Shown: piece by piece, positions 1-10,100 of the stretch
Position numbering within the stretch: position 1 is the stretch's first letter
How the letters are laid out: each line of letters opens with the position of its first letter
Assembly (NCBI GenBank): GCA_905221605.1
Contig: CAJNDS010000813.1
Span: 82,501-133,500, forward strand
Direction of reading: 5' to 3'
DNA length: 51,000 nucleotides
Origin: Symbiodinium natans
Lineage: Eukaryota; Sar; Dinophyceae; Suessiales; Symbiodiniaceae
Notes under the pieces: generated by a model
The model's database searches: none
What the model was told of the DNA's origin: nothing
What the model saw: the letters and a program-made list of their open reading frames with translations, nothing else
Position numbers and translations under genes: made by a program

Positions 1-117
1 CCTTGCAGGTACACGTGCGCGTCCGAAGATGCATCAAAACATGAAATGAGTGTCTTTGTTAAGCAACGTCTCACAACATGTTCGCCCCCCCTCAGCAGTT
101 TATTTATCCTTGGCAAG

Positions 118-240
118 CAGGTGTGTACACACACGCACACAGATACCCACCCACCCATGCACGCACACATGCACGTGTGCGCGCACGCGTGCTCGCACGG
201 GCGCGCGCTTGCGCACGCGCGAGGGCACGCCCGGCGTCCC
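118..240. repeat. alternating CA/CG low-complexity tract
   Basis: A run of alternating purine-pyrimidine dinucleotides (ACAC, GCGC, CGTGTGCGCGCACGCG). Such DNA can adopt a left-handed helix. No protein-like reading is convincing here; the Arg/His/Thr-rich frames simply reflect the repeat. Confidence 0.7.
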
Positions 241-300
241 TCAGGAAGCGCAAAGGAAACGCGCAGGACGCTTATACAAAAGGCGCTGCTGGGGCGCTGG

Positions 301-444
301 ACGGCGCGCAGGACGGCGTGCAGGACAGTGCGCACGACGGCGCGCACGACGGCGCGCAATTCGGCGCACAGGACGGCGCACAGGACGGCGCACAGGACGG
401 CGCACACGACGGCGCACACGACTGCGCGCACGATGGCGTGCACA
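301..444. repeat. 12-bp minisatellite, 12 copies
   Basis: Twelve head-to-tail 12-bp units of the form ACGGCGCACAGG with a few substitutions (for example ACGGCGCGCACG, ACAGTGCGCACG). Because the unit is a multiple of three, every frame stays open and gives periodic peptides (DGAQ/DGAH on the + strand). I treat these frames as repeat artefacts rather than a gene. Confidence 0.9.
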
Positions 445-1790
445 ACGTGCGCACCACGCTTGCACGACGCGCACAGGACATGACGGGCACACGGGAACGG
501 GCAGACGGGCACGCGCGCGCACGCGCACGTGCGCACAAGTGCACGTACAGATTCAGCATTGCCGAGGCTAGCCTGCTGCCGATGTCAATGAGCATTTGGA
601 ACATGATCCTGTATGGCCCTCGCATAGCGCGACTTGGCACCACATGGCTCTGCGCGTTCAGTTTGAGATCACAGTGCTGGGGACCTCTGATACTGGTGCT
701 GCTTGTTTCTGCCTTCGTTTAGCTGTCTGTTGTCTGTGCTCCGGACCTCTGTCTTTGCCCGTGCAGGTTCGGAGGGGCAGCTTCTGATTTTGGGGCTTCG
801 GTGTCGATATGTTTCGATTTTAGGGTGCTGCAGGCTCTACAGCACTGCAAACTGGGCACGGAGGGAATGGCTGCTGATGTTGTTGCTGGTGCGGAGCGGG
901 TTTCGGCCGCCCGAGTCATGTGCTTCGATTCCTCGTTGCAGTCTGGCCGCTCGAGTCTCGAAGCAGGAAAAGCAGGAAAAGCAGGAAAGGCGCTGCTACT
1001 GCTAATGTTGGGTGCTGGCACCGCTGTCGCTGCTGTTGCTGCTGGTGTTCCAATGTGGAGCATCGTGGAACCAAGGACGGAAGCAGCTGAACTGAATCCG
1101 CTGCTGTGATACTGGGCAAGTGCGGCGAGTGCGACAGTGCTTAGAAATGCTTAGAATGAAAACGAGCCTGCAGTGCGAAATTGAGCACGCGGGTGGCAGC
1201 TTGAGCGTAAGATCAGTTGCCTGAACAGGACTCAGCACAAGATTTCCCCTCGGGAATTGTATAGGCTTGCGCATCTGAGCTGTCTAGGTATGCTCATGTT
1301 CGAGAGGGTTTTTTTGCATTGTGCTGCGCAGATCCGTACATTTCGCACGGGATCATGTTGCAGCACCCTGTCCATGCATTTGTGGATGACATCCCCAACA
1401 TCGATTGAACATAGGTTTAGCATTGGCGCCAAGATAGCACGTGCGCGAGCGATGGTTGGGGATTGTCAGGTGAATCGGCCCAAGGCATTTCACCTCAGTG
1501 AGTCGACTTGGGGGCTCTCGGGACGTCGAGACCTTTAAGCCGCATTCGCGTTGATTTGCATTGGCGTGAGCTGCGAGCGGCAGCGAGCAGCTCCCAATCC
1601 CCGTGAGATCTTTTCCACAGCGTGGCTTGCATGTTGTGTGTTTGTTTCTACATGTGCAGAGACTTGTTCGCACAAGAGGTTGCACGAAGCACATGTCCTG
1701 GTGCCGATTATGTAAAGTTGGAATCTTGGACTGATTCCATTCATCTGACTGCACCCGCCGTGCGAACTCCTGACCCCCACTGAACGAACA
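445..1790. other. stretch without a supportable gene
   Basis: Open frames are short and unconvincing on both strands. A minor 10-bp direct repeat (AAAAGCAGGA, about three copies) lies near 963-990. I see no RNA gene and no exon with good splice signals on both sides. Confidence 0.5.
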
Positions 1791-1920
1791 TGAAAGTACA
1801 TGAAAGTACATGAAAGTACATGAAAGTACATGAAAGTACATGAAAGTACATGAAAGTACATGAAAGTACATTAAAGTACATTAAAGTACATGAAAGTACT
1901 TGAAAGTACATGAAAGTACA
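1791..1920. repeat. 10-bp minisatellite, 13 copies
   Basis: Thirteen uninterrupted copies of TGAAAGTACA; only three units differ, by one base each (TTAAAGTACA twice, TGAAAGTACT once). The reverse strand stays open and gives a periodic Tyr/Phe/His/Val/Leu peptide, which is an artefact of the repeat. The near identity suggests recent expansion or homogenisation. Confidence 0.97.
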
Positions 1921-2379
1921 TGAAGAAATTACACTCTTGTCTTTGTCTCGTGGTTGCGGAAAAAAAGATGAGCCACTGATGGGAAGTTAAGTTCTTTCAG
2001 TGCCATAGGCATGACGAAAGGCAGAATTGCTACGCCAATGGATGTGGATAGGCTTCTAAACAAAGACGGACCTTGCGAAGACCTGTCTTTCGGCTTCGGG
2101 GCAGTTCATGGGGCGCGCTGCGTGTGTCAGTCGCATTATATTTCGGAGATGTACAGCCGAACAATGCCGTACAGGTTGCAGAGCCTTTTCGAGTGTTGAC
2201 TCCCAAAAAGATGCTTGCAAGAGTGCTCTGCAGTTCTTGGGGCATGACATGACGTTGAAGCTGTGACGTTTCTGACTGCCGTTGGAGGCAGTGGCGTTTC
2301 ACACCTCCAAACGCTTGGTTCGACGGCGTCTGTTGCGACATGTTGGGCACATGCACGGGCCCCAAAGCCTTGTTTTCTA

Positions 2380-2462
2380 CTAATTTCGTACACGGAGTGC
2401 CTGAGGCGGAGACTCTCCAAAGAGGAGCAAGCACTCATTTCACTCGTGAACCTTCTCGAAAG
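2380..2462 (+). CDS. weak exon candidate upstream of the spatacsin-like gene
   Basis: The frame containing RRRLSKEEQALISLVNLLER is helical in character and ends at a plausible donor (GAAAG|GTGCGA). No acceptor is obvious upstream. It lies on the same strand as the spatacsin-like gene and could be one of its 5' exons, but nothing family-specific is visible. Confidence 0.25.
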
Positions 2463-3040
2463 GTGCGAGACGTTATCTTTATCTCCTGTTTCCCTGGCAA
2501 CTTAACGTTCCAGCACGTGCTGACAGGCTCTACACAAACCCGTGCTACACGACAGAGTTCAACAGAATGCTGCTTGTCTAGTTTGAAAGCTCTCGACAGC
2601 ATCTGTTTGAGCTGCTGCTTCGGCCAGGACGACCGGTTTAACTACTGGTCAGTATCCGCAACGAGCTCACAGCGGGCAGTTTCCCCAGTGCAAGAGCGCA
2701 TGGCACCGATGGCTGTGCGCTGAAGATATCCTTGACATCATCCGTCATCCCCTTGGTTGTGTGAAGGTCTGTACCTCCTTTCTGCTCATGGCCAGCAGGT
2801 GGCCAACCAATGCTGTTGGTGGGCATGGGGCTGAACAGGGCTTGGATGCTGTTGAGTCGACGGAGAGACTACGCTGAAACCTGAGGTCTTGTCTGCGATG
2901 GTGCCATTGGCGGCCACATAGCTGTCTGCTGCTCACTTAAGCTCACGACAGCTCTGTCATGTCCGCTCCAGCGGTGGAAAAGGCTCGTCGTCCGGATGAG
3001 AAGAGTCTCGAGGCTGGAGTTCAGTACTCGGCACTGCAAG

Positions 3041-3363
3041 GGAATGCGCTTATTTGAAGGCTGGACGGGAAGTTGGGCAGACGGGTCCGGCGGCAGTTCA
3101 GCACTGGGCCACTGGGTTTACACAGTTCGTGTTTTACCAGGGAGAACTAGCTGTGAAGCATGTGCTTCCCACAAGCCGACATGGTCTGCCGGAAATCGAG
3201 GTGGACACGCGAGGTGGTGGACCACAGTACTTCGAGCAACAGACGAGTTTGCGGGTGCGCCGGGGGTGGTCTTTGTGTACAGTGTATTGGTTCTTCCACG
3301 ACTTGCAATTTGACCCCGAACATGAGACTGCAGTGTTGAGTGCTGAGCAGGGGGGTCCACCAG
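3041..3363 (+). CDS. exon, unassigned protein (possible 5' part of spatacsin-like gene)
   Basis: A continuous frame of about 107 codons runs from an acceptor (CTGCAAG|G) to a textbook donor (CAG|GTAAGT) at 3364. It contains the segments TGFTQFVFYQGELAVKH, GGGPQYFEQQTSLRVRR and TVYWFFHDLQFDPEHE, with balanced hydrophobic and charged residues. The frame is actually open from about 3000, so the exon start is uncertain. I do not recognise a domain. Position and strand allow it to be an upstream exon of the spatacsin-like gene or the 3' end of a separate gene. Confidence 0.5.
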
Positions 3364-3617
3364 GTAAGTGCTTACCCAAACACCGCTCCCGCCCTCCTGT
3401 CCGGGTTGGATAGGCCTTGAACAATAAATAAGAAGAATTCAGCTAGACGCGCAAACGTCTTCTGCCTCGCAGACGCGACTCCGAAAATAGCGTGACTTCC
3501 GCAGAAAAATTGGGCCCTCAGGCCTCGCGGCCTTCGACAGATCACTATCTTTGTACAGCTAGCATTGTCATTGTGTTGGGCTTTGGGTCGGAGCAGTCAA
3601 TGTGCCTTTGTTCTCAG

Positions 3618-3815
3618 GATTCAGCTACAGTGAAATGTCTGCTGCAGGAGTTGCCCATGGCACAGCGCATGCCCTTGGAGCTGTACGACATGTGGTCTGG
3701 CTATCAGACGCCGATCCGGCCAAATTTTTTGAAGCTGATGCTGCTGCATCTTGGTGTATGCCGCAAGCGTTCGGCATGCAGGCCTGCGATGGCTGCAATG
3801 CTGGAGATGCCGCCT
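3618..3815 (+). CDS. exon candidate downstream of 3041-3363
   Basis: It follows a TTCTCAG acceptor. Two frames are open. The frame with LLQELPMAQRMPLELYD and NFLKLMLLHLGVC has strong third-position G/C preference and amphipathic helices, as in spatacsin-type helical-repeat proteins. The frame that fits the phase-1 end of the previous exon (GFSYSEMSAAG...) has poorer codon composition. The call is that an exon lies here; the frame is unresolved. Confidence 0.35.
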
Positions 3816-4329
3816 GAAGCTCGCAAGGGCTGGGCCAGCATGCCTTGTGGCGATGTCGGAGCCCCAGCACGGTGACCTTGCCACCAATAAGTTGCCTGTG
3901 CTAACCTTCCACAGGTCGAAGACTTAGATGCAACACCCGTGCTGGGTGCCGACCTCAGCTCATCTCGCGTTTTAGCTGTTGCAAGCTTCCGATGAGCCAT
4001 TTTGTGGACTTGAAGCTTTTGGAATGGAGCGAGCGAGGCCTTTCGAACTTTCACAAAGGATCTAACTTAGCACAGGCACACGGCTCGCTGGGCTCACCAG
4101 ATGGTGCAAAGGACGCATGTGCACGGATGTGAGCAGGATGTGCATGGCGACGACATTGCCGATATGCGTGAACAAGCAGACGAGGGCGCTGCAGGTGATA
4201 CGGTGTGGTCCCAAGTTTTCCCAGTCGTTGTTTGCAAGTCCCGCGCCTCGAACGAGTTCAGTGATCGAAGTAACACGTGCTGTTTTCGTTTTGCCAGCTC
4301 TGCGATAAAGGAAGCGTTGATCGTGCCTG

Positions 4330-4812
4330 CATCTTGTAGCCGCTTGTGCGCCAGGAGATGCTGAACAGCTTGGAGTCAGCTCCGCTTGCTCGGGCCAGTC
4401 CCGCCCTCAAGCGAGATCCTTCCGCGAGCAAACAGTGAAGCTGAAGCTGTGACAAGGCTGCCGCCTCTGTCGGTTGGAAGGGCTTGGCGCCCGTGCTTGC
4501 TGCTTCAATAGATGCTGCAGTCAGCGTGCTTGCAGACCAGGCCAAAGGATGAGGACACCCCCTTCAGTGCTGCACCCTCCTCGGGCCTGCCATTGAAACG
4601 ACGAGACTTTGGCAAGATGCTGCTGTCCAAATTGTCCAAGGATCTGTCACACCCAGAAGGGTTCCTGGAGGCAACGCGTGCAACACTGCCCAGCAACGCC
4701 GAGCAAGCCAGCTTACGAAGGCGCTGGGATTGGATGAGAATGGCCCGAAGAGTCCAACCCTCAGTGGACCGGGAGAGCTGAGTCTATTTCAACAGTACTG
4801 CAACCTTCAGAA
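4330..4812 (+). pseudogene. frame-interrupted coding stretch, possibly spatacsin-like exon
   Basis: Successive protein-like segments appear in order but in different frames: EMLNSLESAPLARASPALKR, then two in-frame TGAs, then KAAASVGWKGLAPVLAAS, a one-base shift to DEDTPFSAAPSSGLPLK and RRDFGKMLLSKLSKDL, then another one-base shift to LTKALGLDENGPKSP and GELSLFQQYCNL. It lies directly upstream of clean spatacsin-like exons on the same strand. Either the sequence carries indels here, or the exon has decayed, or unrecognised splicing is involved. Confidence 0.4.
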
Positions 4813-4958
4813 ATCAGGTCACACCATGGGCTATCTGCATGTGACTCTGGCTTGGATGCGACAGTGGAGCGCTGGGGTTGTGATGTTCAATGGACTTTCA
4901 AAGACTGAAGAGCTTCCAGTTGCCTTACCCTGAGTACACTGCGAGAGATTCTGTGTAG

Positions 4959-5523
4959 GAGCTGGGAGACACGGGCACGGATCGTGATGGAGAAGACACA
5001 CTTCTGGCCCCGTTTGGTGGAGCCGCTGCCATGGTTGCAACCACCCGCAGAAGCCGGGCCACCGGCCAAAGCGTGGCAGCACTGCTGGTTGGACTTCCTC
5101 GTCGCTCACCAGGATTGGCGAGGCCTTGCAGCATGGGTACGCTCACTTCCCTTCTCCGCCACTGACTACGTGGATGCACACGGCAAGAGCTGCGTGGACT
5201 TGAAGAACCTAGAGCAGCGTGGCCTCCGCTTCTGCACCTCTTATTCTCGAGAGGTGCTGCTGCAGCAGTTGGGCCGCCGGGGCATTTTCTGTAGCGGTGA
5301 TACTCAGGACTTCCATGCGCTTTTGTGCCGTCTTACCCTCTGTGGCAAGCTTTTTGGCGATGGAATGACAGTGGAGTCACCACATGGAAGTGAAGTGACG
5401 CTGGCTTCCAAGCTACCGGGCTCCGAAAGCGACGAGGGATCCCTGCCCTTGGACCGCTTGCTGCCGGTGGGAACAGTCAGTCCGTTTCATTGCTTCTTCA
5501 TCAACTACTGCATCGACAACGAT
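4959..5523 (+). CDS. spatacsin-like protein, internal exon
   Basis: A 188-codon frame opens after the acceptor GTGTAG|G and ends at ..CIDND before a GC donor. Segments include LDFLVAHQDWRGLAAWV and SPFHCFFINYCIDND. Spatacsins, as I recall the family, have a comparable FxxFxxxYC...N..LPxLLYxYL stretch, and the next exon supplies DLPALLLY in phase. Spatacsin is a large alpha-helical protein that in animals works with spastizin and the AP-5 adaptor at late endosomes and lysosomes; its role in protists is not established. The family assignment rests mainly on the C-terminal exon at 10.8 kb on the same strand and on order. Confidence 0.75.
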
Positions 5524-5586
5524 GCTCAGTAGCATGTCGGTCACATCCGACCTCCTTGCTCTTTTGAGCATGTTTTTTGCCTTCAG
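5524..5586 (+). other. 63-bp intron with GC donor
   Basis: The donor is GAT|GCTCAG and the acceptor is GCCTTCAG|GAC, preceded by a T-rich tract (GTTTTTTGCCTTC). Removing it keeps phase 0 and joins CIDND to DLPALLLY, a sensible continuation. The unspliced frame stops at TAG (5530). GC donors are common in dinoflagellate nuclear introns. Confidence 0.65.
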
Positions 5587-5890
5587 GACCTGCCTGCGCT
5601 TCTCCTGTATCGGCCCTGGTCTCTTCAGCAAGCCAAGCTTTCCGATTGTCTTGCGTTCGAGGCTGTACCTTCAGCGATACAACTTGGCGACCACCATGAG
5701 CACCCTGAAGGCCGCCAAGCTACCGAATGCATCGATACCTGCAACCTGCATTGTACTTCAGAAGACCCGCCCTTGTGCTGCCCAGGAGCTCCAGATTCAG
5801 CAGTCGCAGAGGTCTTGGGCCGGGCCTTCAGACGTTCCAAGATGTTCCAAGCTGATTTTCTGCATGCTGTTGGCGCCAGGGTTTCGTAGG
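5587..5890 (+). CDS. spatacsin-like protein, internal exon
   Basis: The frame begins DLPALLLYRPWSLQQAKL and continues for about 100 codons through VLGRAFRRSKMFQADFLHAV, then meets TAG at 5887. It is in phase with the previous exon across the 63-bp intron. The 3' boundary is uncertain: a GC donor (CAT|GCTGTT or G|GCGCCAGG) would leave an intron of roughly 30-45 bp before the next exon. Confidence 0.62.
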
Positions 5891-5906
5891 ACTTTAAGAC
5901 TCTAAG

Positions 5907-6173
5907 GCCCCGTTGCTCCTTGTCGGCCGCCTTGGCAATCCTCATCTCTTTGCCGCATCTTTGCATCATGCTGCCTCGGCCCTCCGCCTGCAGATGGATG
6001 CAGAATGCCGAGTGGCGAAAATCAGCCACACGAGTGCAGCGGTTGCAATGCGCACTGAGGTTTGTCCGGCCTCTGATGCGACTTCCGCTTCTTTGCTCCG
6101 GGAAGATGCCGAGGGTGTTGTGGCCTCATGGGGGACCTTGGGAAGGAAAGCAGAATCCAAGCTGAATCCAAAC
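5907..6173 (+). CDS. spatacsin-like protein, internal exon
   Basis: It opens after the acceptor CTCTAAG with APLLLVGRLGNPHLFAASLH and continues to VVASWGTLGRKAESKLNPN before a TGA at 6174. The opening is helical and leucine-rich like the neighbouring exons; the second half is more polar. The donor is not identified. It belongs to the same + strand series, so I assign it to the spatacsin-like gene by context. Confidence 0.55.
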
Positions 6174-6246
6174 TGACATACCAAGAAGAGGTGTTGACTG
6201 CAAGGACTTTGTCAGAGAGGGTGTTTCTACGCGTTTCTGAGTGCCA

Positions 6247-6453
6247 TTTGCAGTTCTGGCAGCCCAGGTGCCGTTTATGCCCCTTGCTGCTTTGGCAGAC
6301 TCCAGGTTCTCTGGACACACAACAGATCACAAACAGCTAAGCCGCTTTCTATGGCCGCAAGCCGCAAGAATGTCGAATCTCAGAGCATGCAGGCCGATCG
6401 CCTTCCTGGCAACTCTGATGTTTGCGTGCCGGGCTCGAGGGGTGGACCAGTGA
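6247..6453 (+). CDS. weak exon candidate
   Basis: The open frame with AVLAAQVPFMPLAALADSRF follows a CATTTGCAG acceptor-like site and ends at TGA. It is hydrophobic and could continue the preceding exon series, but no family feature supports it. Confidence 0.25.
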   Translation, partial: FAVLAAQVPFMPLAALADSRFSGHTTDHKQLSRFLWPQAARMSNLRACRPIAFLATLMFACRARGVDQ

Positions 6454-6820
6454 CTTTTTGCCCAACTACTCCCAACTGCTAAAGTCGTTGCGTTGCTTAC
6501 ACGTGACCAGCAGACATTGCGGGAGAGTGTTTTGGGGGGTCGTTGGGTTTGGGGTGTCTACATGGGGATTCACATGAGAAGTCCTTGCTAGTTTGCTTTA
6601 AACAAGAGCGGGAAAGGAATATAGGAACGTCGTGCCTATTCGTAAATCGCAAGAGAACGCGCGCAGCCAAGTAAAACCTTGAATTATATCACAAGTGACT
6701 CAACATGACTCAGCTATCCCGACAAAGACGGGAGAACAAGCTGGATCAAGCAGAATCCTCGAATCTGGCGCACGCAGATGAACCACAGTTATCATGACAG
6801 AAAAACAGCAAGCACAGGAC

Positions 6821-7020
6821 GCCTTCAAAGTACATCGTCCGTATACAAAAAGTCAATTGTGACAGGTATCGTCCAGACCAGAGAACATTTTCCGGAAATA
6901 ATGTTATACTATGGTCAGATGCCTTCAAGCTACGCTCGCAGATATCGTCCTTATACAAAAAGTCAATTGCGAGAGGTATCGTCCCGACCAGAGAAAAACT
7001 CCGAAAGCAATGTTAGTACC
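6821..7020. repeat. two diverged ~100-bp direct copies
   Basis: Copy 1 starts at 6821 and copy 2 at 6921. Both carry GCCTTCAA, then ATCGTCC.TATACAAAAAG, TCAATTG.GA.AGGTATCGTC, GACCAGAGAA and AATGTTA in the same order. Copy 2 has a roughly 10-bp insertion near its start. It lies in a probable intron of the spatacsin-like gene and is more AT-rich than the surroundings. The origin is unknown; it may be a short-element duplication. Confidence 0.8.
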
Positions 7021-7544
7021 TGGAGAAAGAACTGAAATGCACTGAAAATACGTGCTGTTCCTTGGGGATTGAGTTGCAAATGCCTCTCTGAATGATCTGC
7101 TTCATGGCTTGTTGGGGACCGCTGTTCCTTGCAGCAAAAGGTGATTGCAAGGACCCTGCCGCGACCCCCTCGTTGTGCCGTGTTCATTAGGTATCTCTAC
7201 AAAACACCATATTTGCAAGGATTTCCGCGTTTGGGAGTAGCACCCCCGCCTCTCGGCACCTCCCCACATCCCTTGATGCATGAGACAGTACCAGGTCCTG
7301 TCACTGAATTGCAGCATTTCCGACCACTCGCTTTTAGCTTGCTACTGCACAGCTTACTTTACATTGTGTTCCTCTCAATGGCCCCACATAGCTTCGCGTT
7401 AGCTGCCCGTGTTTTTGTTTAAGCATGTGTTCTTTTTCTGCGGTCTCATGCTATGTTGCGAGTGCGAAATGATGCTTGCAAGGTTCTCAGCCCGTGCAGT
7501 TCCCAGCCCTTGCCACGTGACATTTCCCCATTCCTCAGCTCCCA

Positions 7545-7751
7545 GATTGCCAAGTTTACATGTTGCTATATTATACACCCTCCAGCTACAGTGAACTGGC
7601 CACACATCATCCCAACCTGCACATTGCACAGGACGTCCGAGTAGGGGCAAGGTTTGTCAATGCTTCTCATTTAGCGCTGCCTGCCAAAGGGTCCTTACAT
7701 GGCCCTACTGTCCTTCCAGTCCTTGCGCTTACCCTCCAGCTTGTGGCGTGA
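7545..7751 (+). CDS. exon candidate within the spatacsin-like locus
   Basis: The frame contains LLYYTPSSYSELATHHPNL, HIAQDVRVGARFVN and LPVLALTLQLVA, then TGA. Composition is protein-like and the strand agrees with the flanking exons. Splice boundaries are not clear, so this is only suggestive. Confidence 0.3.
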   Translation, partial: DCQVYMLLYYTPSSYSELATHHPNLHIAQDVRVGARFVNASHLALPAKGSLHGPTVLPVLALTLQLVA

Positions 7752-7901
7752 CCATGTGTGACAAAATACGATAGGTCACCATCAGCAAACTCCTATTTTC
7801 CGCAGCAGTCTCGATCTCTGCCTACTGTACTCGCTAGGCGCTCTGGTTTCACCGCCAGGCCGCCAGGTGTGCTTCCCCCTATGAATCATTAACGCCTACA
7901 G

Positions 7902-8083
7902 CTCTTGGAGCCAGCCTGCAGTCACATTGTCACATGGTTTTCTCCTGAATGTTATCTCGGCACTCTGCTTAGCCGCTTAGCCGTGTTTTCGTCTGATGCC
8001 ATCGCGGACTCGGATGACTTCCCCTGGAAACATGATGTGCTGTTTGGCTTTTTGGCACAGATTTTGCGAACTGATGCGAATTT
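7902..8083 (+). CDS. spatacsin-like protein, internal exon
   Basis: After CCTACAG|CTC (or CCTGCAG|T at 7922) the frame reads through YLGTLLSRLAVFSSDAI, DDFPWKHDVLFGFLAQILRT. A GT donor (AATTT|GTGAAG) at 8084 leaves phase 2, which fits the next exon at 8134 exactly. The leucine-rich helical pattern resembles other parts of the same protein. Confidence 0.5.
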
Positions 8084-8133
8084 GTGAAGCCAATGTGTTG
8101 TATGCTATATCTCTCCGTTCCTTGAGTGCACAG

Positions 8134-8260
8134 GTCTCTTGCATTCAAAGTTGTGCAGTTGCACCCCAGGCCCGTCTCATGTGCGCTCGAGCTCCTCACG
8201 CTGGACAAGGAACGTCCGAGAAACAGGCTAGCAGACTCACACAGGATCTCTTTCGCTCGC
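8134..8260 (+). CDS. spatacsin-like protein, internal exon
   Basis: The acceptor is GTGCACAG|G, with phase 2 joining the previous exon through a 50-bp GT-AG intron (8084-8133). The frame reads SLAFKVVQLHPRPVSCALEL then LTLDKERPRNRLAD. The downstream donor is not certain; the frame stays open to 8335. Confidence 0.5.
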
Positions 8261-9022
8261 GTGAAGGACTGTCCATGGGCTGTGAGCAACAAAACGCTTC
8301 AGAAGGCAACTTGGCCGACACTTAACGGACCATAGCCTCGCAGTGGATCGCGGCATGATGAGGCCGTGGCGTCGTACCCGGCTCTCAGGGAAGCTTTCCT
8401 CTCGAATCGCATCGAGGCACATGCGTAAAGTAGGCACTTGCTGAAGCCGACAATCTCAGACTGCCGGTGGCTATGTTGAAACTGTTGATCTCTGGAAATC
8501 TTGGCATGCACACGTGAAGCAACGATGTGCGAGGACGAAGCCATGGATGACTCAGCAGAGCGAGCCACATATGGTCCGTCCCTCAAGAAATATAGTTAGA
8601 TTGTTCGAGGGATTCTCCAGTCCAAGGCAGAGGCCTGGTGGAGGCCGTCGCCGAGGCGTGTGCGTGCCAAGGCGGGTCTTTATTGGGTCTGGATTTCTCG
8701 GTGAGCGGCAACAAGCGGCAATATGCGGCAATGCAGCGTGGCAGAAGAACTCAGGCAAGATGGAAAGTCGGATCATGCCGGAGGAGGGGTCATGTCATGA
8801 GGGCGTGGGTTGTTGAGTTGTTGACGGCTCAAAGCGTTGCAGCATGCCACAATGAGCAAAGGAGCAAAGGTGCTTGCTTACACATGGCGCGGCCATGAAG
8901 ACATCTAAGACCAGATGCCGGATGAACCCTGCTAAATGCGTGCCACCGTAGTTTCGCTCCCAAATCGGGGGCTGCTGAACGTTGTTTTTTGCAAGCGATT
9001 GGCTTGGCTTTTCCAGTACAAC

Positions 9023-9388
9023 TCAAAGATTGTTGCCCAGCAAAATGCTTTGATTTCGGCTGCACGGGCGTGTTTGTTGGCAAGAAGGCTGATGAAGGCA
9101 GTCGCTTGTACTTGTAGGCACTTTGTGTATGCCCATGATCGAAAGTGTATCAGCCATGAACCTCTTCTGTGTGAGGACATCCTGGCCCAAAATGAGATGG
9201 AAGGCGCTTGCCATTGTGTCATGTGACATGATTCCAAGTCCAAGAAAACGATAGCTGCTGCAGGCACCACTGGAGACAGGCTTGGTGCCTGGGGCTTGGC
9301 CGTTCTGCCAGAAGCCGATTCGCATTGTCCGAAGGCAGAAGAACATGACGGTCGAAGAGATGGCAACATTCAAGGGTGATGTGTGCAA
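9023..9388 (-). CDS. possible minus-strand coding stretch inside the spatacsin-like locus
   Basis: The reverse strand holds a 121-codon frame with good third-position G/C preference (segments RTMRIGFWQNGQAPGTKP, ACSSYRFLGLGIMSHDTM, LILGQDVLTQKRFMADTL). The + strand frame opposite is also nearly open, interrupted by one TGA, so strand choice is ambiguous. If real, it would be a coding insertion within a large intron. I recognise no domain. Confidence 0.25.
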   Translation of the reverse strand: MHTSPLNVAISSTVMFFCLRTMRIGFWQNGQAPGTKPVSSGACSSYRFLGLGIMSHDTMASAFHLILGQDVLTQKRFMADTLSIMGIHKVPTSTSDCLHQPSCQQTRPCSRNQSILLGNNL

Positions 9389-9577
9389 CTCAATTTCTCT
9401 TGCGTTTCATGACGGGTCATGACGGGACATCGTCTGACCGACCTGCATTCACGTGCCAAGATAACGTTGTCCACGCTGCTCAGTGACGTCGCTTCGTTTG
9501 ATGTCGTGAGCGGCCCAGACAGAGGGCCAGCAAAGACTCCGCAGTTTCGCTTTTTCAGGGCTGCTGCTTGATTGCAG

Positions 9578-9764
9578 GCTGGGCGTAGTGGAAACCCTGC
9601 TGTATGGATTATTGATGATTGTGGTTTTGGAACGATTTCAAGTGACACGTGTTTGTTTCGCTCTGGGCTGCCTGATGCCAGATGCCCTCGACGATCGGAC
9701 ATTAAGTTTTCTTACGACTGCAACCAACAGCGTCCACGTAACATCTCCCTCAACTTACTTGTGA
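9578..9764 (+). CDS. exon candidate within the spatacsin-like locus
   Basis: After the acceptor TTGCAG|G the frame reads LGVVETLLYGLLMIVVLERF then QVTRVCFALGCLMPDALDDR and ends at TGA. The hydrophobic helical character suits the gene. There is no clear donor, so boundaries are approximate. Confidence 0.35.
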
Positions 9765-9839
9765 TGTCCGCATCGATGTTCTGCCTCTTCAACTGCACCA
9801 ACTGTAAGAGCCTCTGATCTCTGATTGGCTGGCCTGCAG

Positions 9840-9903
9840 GTGCAAGTCCTTGATCGCCTTTGCATATTCGAAGCTCCACAGGCCTGCGCGGTATTCCAAA
9901 GCG
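9840..9903 (+). CDS. short exon of the spatacsin-like gene
   Basis: A compact 64-bp exon has strong signals on both sides: acceptor GGCCTGCAG|GTGCAA and donor AGCG|GTGAGT. It encodes VQVLDRLCIFEAPQACAVFQ plus one residue, ending in phase 1. Assignment to the spatacsin-like gene is by position and strand. Confidence 0.58.
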
Positions 9904-9966
9904 GTGAGTACTGTAGCGCATGAGAAGGAGTTTTGGAACTTTGCATGTTGCGCGGCTTGAAGCAAG

Positions 9967-10100
9967 ACAGAGCAAGACAAGCACCTAAGCTGTGCTGCAA
10001 GGAGTGCCAGGTCTTGAACCTGGCGCAGTTAGCCGATAACGCCTCAGTTTACCTCAGTCGTTCTGCAGCATGGAGCATGTTAGCTCAGACGGCCATGCAA
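9967..10100 (+). CDS. exon candidate of the spatacsin-like gene
   Basis: Starting after AAGCAAG|AC, the phase matches the phase-1 end of the 9840-9903 exon. The frame reads APKLCCKECQVLNLAQLAD, NASVYLSRSAAWSMLAQTAM and ends in phase 0 before GTAGAC. The composition is helical. The acceptor lacks a strong pyrimidine tract, so the start is tentative. Confidence 0.42.

Noticed and set aside
301-444. CRISPR-like periodic array
   Set aside because: Units are contiguous with no spacers; it is a minisatellite. The same holds for 1791-1920, 25630-25706 and 44236-44690.
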